From Dissophora ornata (taxonomy: Eukaryota > Mortierellomycota > Mortierellomycetes > Mortierellales > Mortierellaceae): DNA of 64,000 nt. The translations under genes and the position numbers were made by a program. The notes below the pieces were generated by a model. It worked only from the letters and a program-made list of their open reading frames with translations, did no database searches and had not been told where the DNA came from. How positions within the stretch are numbered: the first letter of the stretch is position 1; each line of letters begins with the position of its first letter. This document shows positions 58,510-64,000 of this stretch, one piece after another. Location of the stretch: NCBI GenBank assembly GCA_025201705.1, contig MU616645.1, forward strand, positions 1 through 64,000, written 5' to 3'.

Positions 58510-58708
58510 TCTCTGGTGCTTTCAGTGGCCATGGATGAATGAAAGGTAATGGAGCGGACGCAAAAATATAATTTGGGTCAGATCCGAGTGACCGTTACAG
58601 GAATGACCAATGCATCAAAGTTTATTTGCGGATACAGCACTAGGGTATACTATTGTGGGTCGATGTTCATGTCTTCTGGATGTCCTCAGCCGGCCAAAGG
58701 CCCTGCCA

Positions 58709-60950
<2,242 letters not shown>

Positions 60951-63900
60951 TCACTGAGAGAACAGGTATTTGGTCTTAGCCACTAGCACGGCCCAGGCCA
61001 ACGTTCTGTACAGGACCATCAGCCCTACGACCATCCCCACGCTCCATTCCAAACTGCTGTCCTCAAAGTTTAAAAATCGCAACACAGCCTCACCGCTCTG
61101 AAATGGCATTGACAGTGCTGATGGCGGTGCGCTTGCTGTGGTCATGTTCGAGACCAACGGGTCTTGAAAGGACAGCCCCCGAAACTCGTTTAGGGAAAGG
61201 ATCCGGGATGAATAGCGAAAGATGGAGGCGTAGTTTACATAGTCAAGGATCCGCGGTAACTTCGGCGCCAGAAACCCTGCCATGAAGCTCATCCATAGTA
61301 CCTGCGGAGTGAGTGGCAGAGCGATAAACAATAAAATGAAATAATTGTCACATAAGCTTTTTTGGGATAGAGATAAAAGGTTGGCGGAACATGACAGCGC
61401 CTCAACTGCATAAAGACATACCGTCGAGTCTGCAAAAGCTACGGCAAGACCTCCACTTCCCAAAACAGCGGATGAGTACGCAATCCCGAGACTGTGTCCT
61501 GTAGTGATATACGCAAACAGGACTAGAGCCATCGACGCCACACTCGTTATAGTTGCGTTTAGATCAGTCACCAAAAAGACAATCCCTGCAGACACGCACG
61601 CGCTTATTATCGACAGCGGGATCTCGTTGGCCATATACGAGACTAGAAATGATGTAGCACTGTACTTGCCATCCGAGATCTCTCGTAAGGCTATATTTCT
61701 CTAGGAGACAGGAGGAGCATCTTCAAGTTATTGAGCGTACGCATGGGCGTTCGTTGATGTGGCAGTTCAATTGTTTACCTCCTTTGGAAAGACCTCTGTA
61801 TGCACCATGAGCCCCGCCAAGGTGGCACCCATTAGTTGCTGAAACAACCCAAGCCTGTTTAATAGGCCTACAGAGCTAGAATCCAGCCTCCAAAAGAACA
61901 AAGCTGTCAGTAGCACGATGGCAATGGGCTGCACCATCCGATCCGCATACGACCCAGGCTGTCTGACCGCATTCCTGAAGGAGCGACGCGTCAAAATGTT
62001 GAAGGTGCCAAAGAAGCTGACACGCATAGAAGTGCCGTGAGGGAGCGAGTCGTATGAATGCTGAATGGAACTGGCATCATTAGAAGACGCACCGTGAGTG
62101 ATTTCCTGCTGCCGTTGGTATAGGGCGGCCAAGGTCTCAATTGTAGCTTCGGATGACATTTGCAGTGCTAGTGACCGGGTGTTGACCGACATGGTGTCGA
62201 TAATAAAGTCTGTCAAGAAGGTTGGGGATATTTAGAATATCGTCTCACCACATGTACCAGGGAAAATCTATAGAAATGGCGTCGATATGGTATACCTGGG
62301 GGATTCGTATGCCTCGGAAGAGGATATCCCACTTGTTCAAAGTAGCCGATGGCCTCGTCCGCTTTTCCGGCATATGCCAGCCTCCCCTCCGCCATCAGTA
62401 GAAGCACGTTGTCAAACTCATTCCAAATATCAACTCTTGGTTGGTGGATTGCGCATACGACTGTTCGGCCGCTTGCTGCTATCCGCTTTAGTACCTGGAT
62501 TATCGAGAGTGCTATCAATGACAATGGCGTGTTAACTGACGTACTTGATACAACCGACCTATCATAACTTTGCACGCTCTCTTCATCGAGTTACGACTGA
62601 CTGCGTCCCCATTTACCTGTCAGCGCGTCAAGACCGCTGGTTGGTTCGTCTAGGAGCAGACACTCTGGCTCAGCAGCAAGCTGGATCCCAATAGACACCC
62701 GCCGTCGCTGTCCCCCTGAACACCCCACCGCCTCGTCCGTCCCAACCATCACATCTGCGCACTCTTGCAAGCCGATCAGTTCTATAATTTCTTCCACCTT
62801 GGACCATTTACTGTCGATCGACAACGATTTGTCCATCCCAAGCTCTGCCGCAAACCGGAGGGTTTCCCTTACAGTCAAATGGGACATCAAAAAGCTATCA
62901 TTCTGTCGGACATATCCGCAGACAGTACTAACCTTGGCGATAGACGGATTCTTAACTCCATTGAAATATATATCGCCAGAAGTGTGTACACTAGAAGGAA
63001 TTCTGCGCATGAGAGCATCGAGCAAGGTCGTCTTGAGTGCCAAGTGTTAGTGTTTGTTCAGCAAAGACACGCGCAAGACCGTTTACATGGCGACTTTGCC
63101 CTATACGTACTTTCCCCGAGCCGCTCCCTCCAAGGATGGCAGTAAACTGTGCAGGCGGGATCACAAATCTAAGGTTCTGAAGCAAGGGCTTCTGGAAAGT
63201 TTGCCGACTTCGAGCTGCTGTCAACCAACCCCAACAACACCACCTGTAGCTCGCCAGTCCCAACGACAAGGAAAGGTTCTCGGCTCTTATGACCACGGGT
63301 TGCGGAACTGCTGGCTTTTCATCCTCAAAAGTACCAAGTCGCATCTTGTCCAGCGCTGATACGTCGCGCTGATGTACCTTTGTCGGTTGGTTGCTCTTGC
63401 TATTAGTCGTGGAGACTCTTGACTTCTCGGCGATGGGTGTATTATTGCGGAAAGCCTGTGATATAAATCGAAACACATACTCGATTGGCGACTGATTCGA
63501 AGCTACGGATACTTGGTCTATGGGCTTGGCCTGTAATACCGCCCATGCTGCCACTGTATACACAGCGCAGTGGATCGCCAGGACTGCGGTTGGCCCGGGA
63601 AAGAAATGCAAGGCGCCTTCGAGCTGTCCCTGTAGGATGGCATTTCCATCCCAAGGCAAACACATTACAGGGTCGAAGGGCTGGTCGAAAGGATCAGCTG
63701 TTACTTGTCTGAATGGACAATCGAAATGCCTGTTCGTGAACTCGAGGCTGATGATCATCTGGTACGCGATGCGGTGGAAGGATACGTATTTAAGCCAGCG
63801 CAGCAAGTAGGGAATCTGACTTGAAGGAACAATAAAGCCAGCTGACATAGCTAGATGCAAGTCGTTGTGGAGGGGAGGTTCAGAAACAGGGCAGCCGGCA

Positions 63901-64000
63901 TCTCTTACCCCAGAGCAATCGAAGACATGTCAATCTTGCTTACCAAAGGGAAAAAAGAAGATGCCGCCAATGAGTGTTGACCGATCAAAATTCCTCTCCA
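60951..64000 (-). CDS. ABCG-type ABC transporter, 3' part (5' end beyond window)
   Basis: Visible exons: 64000-63944 (continues off the window), 63850-63111, 63031-62617, 62511-62296, 62209-61779, 61700-61422 and 61301-60951. The order is end of a first membrane domain (AMSAGFIVPSSQIPYLLRWL), a linker, then a nucleotide-binding domain with Walker A GGSGSGKTTLLDAL (across an intron), signature CSGGQRRRVSIGIQL, Walker B CLLLDEPTSGLDAL and the switch histidine in VVCAIHQPR. A second ABC2-type membrane domain follows (SYADRMVQPIAIVLLTALFF, PLSIISACVSAGIVFLV, LWMSFMAGFLAPKLP), ending AVLVAKTKYLFSQ. A membrane segment before an NBD shows a full-size ABCG of repeated NBD-TMD form. It exports lipids or drugs, with the substrate unknown. 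A Trp/Cys-rich insertion (YRWCCWGWLTAARS) precedes KPLLQNLRF and may hide an unspliced or odd intron. Confidence 0.88.

Overview
The window reads as nuclear DNA of a filamentous fungus. Nearly every gene is interrupted by short spliceosomal introns (mostly 70-130 nt, GT..AG, some with CTAAC/CTAAT-type branch sites), genes lie on both strands without operons, and the proteins are fungal: GT71 mannosyltransferase, YAP-type bZIP, Cbf1-type bHLH, anillin-like AH/PH protein, CCT1 and uS5m. A WNK kinase, an MFSD1-like carrier and very serine/glutamine-rich regulators suggest an early-diverging lineage such as Mortierellomycota/Mucoromycota. That placement is inference; there is no marker gene here to prove it.

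Layout. 0.4-2.4 kb: WNK kinase (+), 5' end unresolved. 4.6-5.9 kb: unrecognised three-exon gene (+). 6.5-8.6 kb: MFSD1-like transporter (+). 8.6-16.2 kb: a 7.6-kb gene-poor stretch with at most coding debris. 16.2-17.8 kb: bZIP factor (+) with a long leader carrying upstream ORFs, convergent with a dual-specificity phosphatase (18.5-20.8 kb, -). 23.7-24.4 kb: acidic hypothetical protein (-). 26.0-28.3 kb: CCT1 (+). 28.5-31.1 kb: first secreted esterase (-). 31.4-33.6 kb: GT71 mannosyltransferase (-). 34.1-35.2 kb: bHLH factor (-), divergent from sulfite oxidase (36.1-38.3 kb, +). 38.6-41.1 and 43.4-45.8 kb: two more esterases (-). 45.8-49.7 kb: gene-poor. 49.7-50.8 kb: mitochondrial ribosomal protein uS5m (+). 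51.0-52.3 kb: coiled-coil protein (-). 53.4-55.7 kb: anillin-like protein (-). 56.7-58.5 kb: RING/TRAF-type zinc-finger protein (-). 58.7-60.2 kb: CaMK (-). 61.0 kb to the window end: 3' part of a full-size ABCG-type transporter (-), running off the window.

Themes. Three secreted type-B carboxylesterases share an N-terminal four-cysteine module that resembles a C-type lectin-like fold. Two are recent tandem copies with identical lengths for exons 2-4. They sit beside a Golgi mannosyltransferase, so the block holds several secretory/cell-surface functions. A Cbf1-like bHLH gene shares one upstream region with sulfite oxidase, hinting at sulfur control. Signalling genes (WNK, CaMK, MAPK-phosphatase-like, RING/TRAF) are plentiful but scattered.

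All intron/exon models were made by eye from splice consensus, reading-frame continuity and family conservation. Ambiguous junctions are named in the entries.
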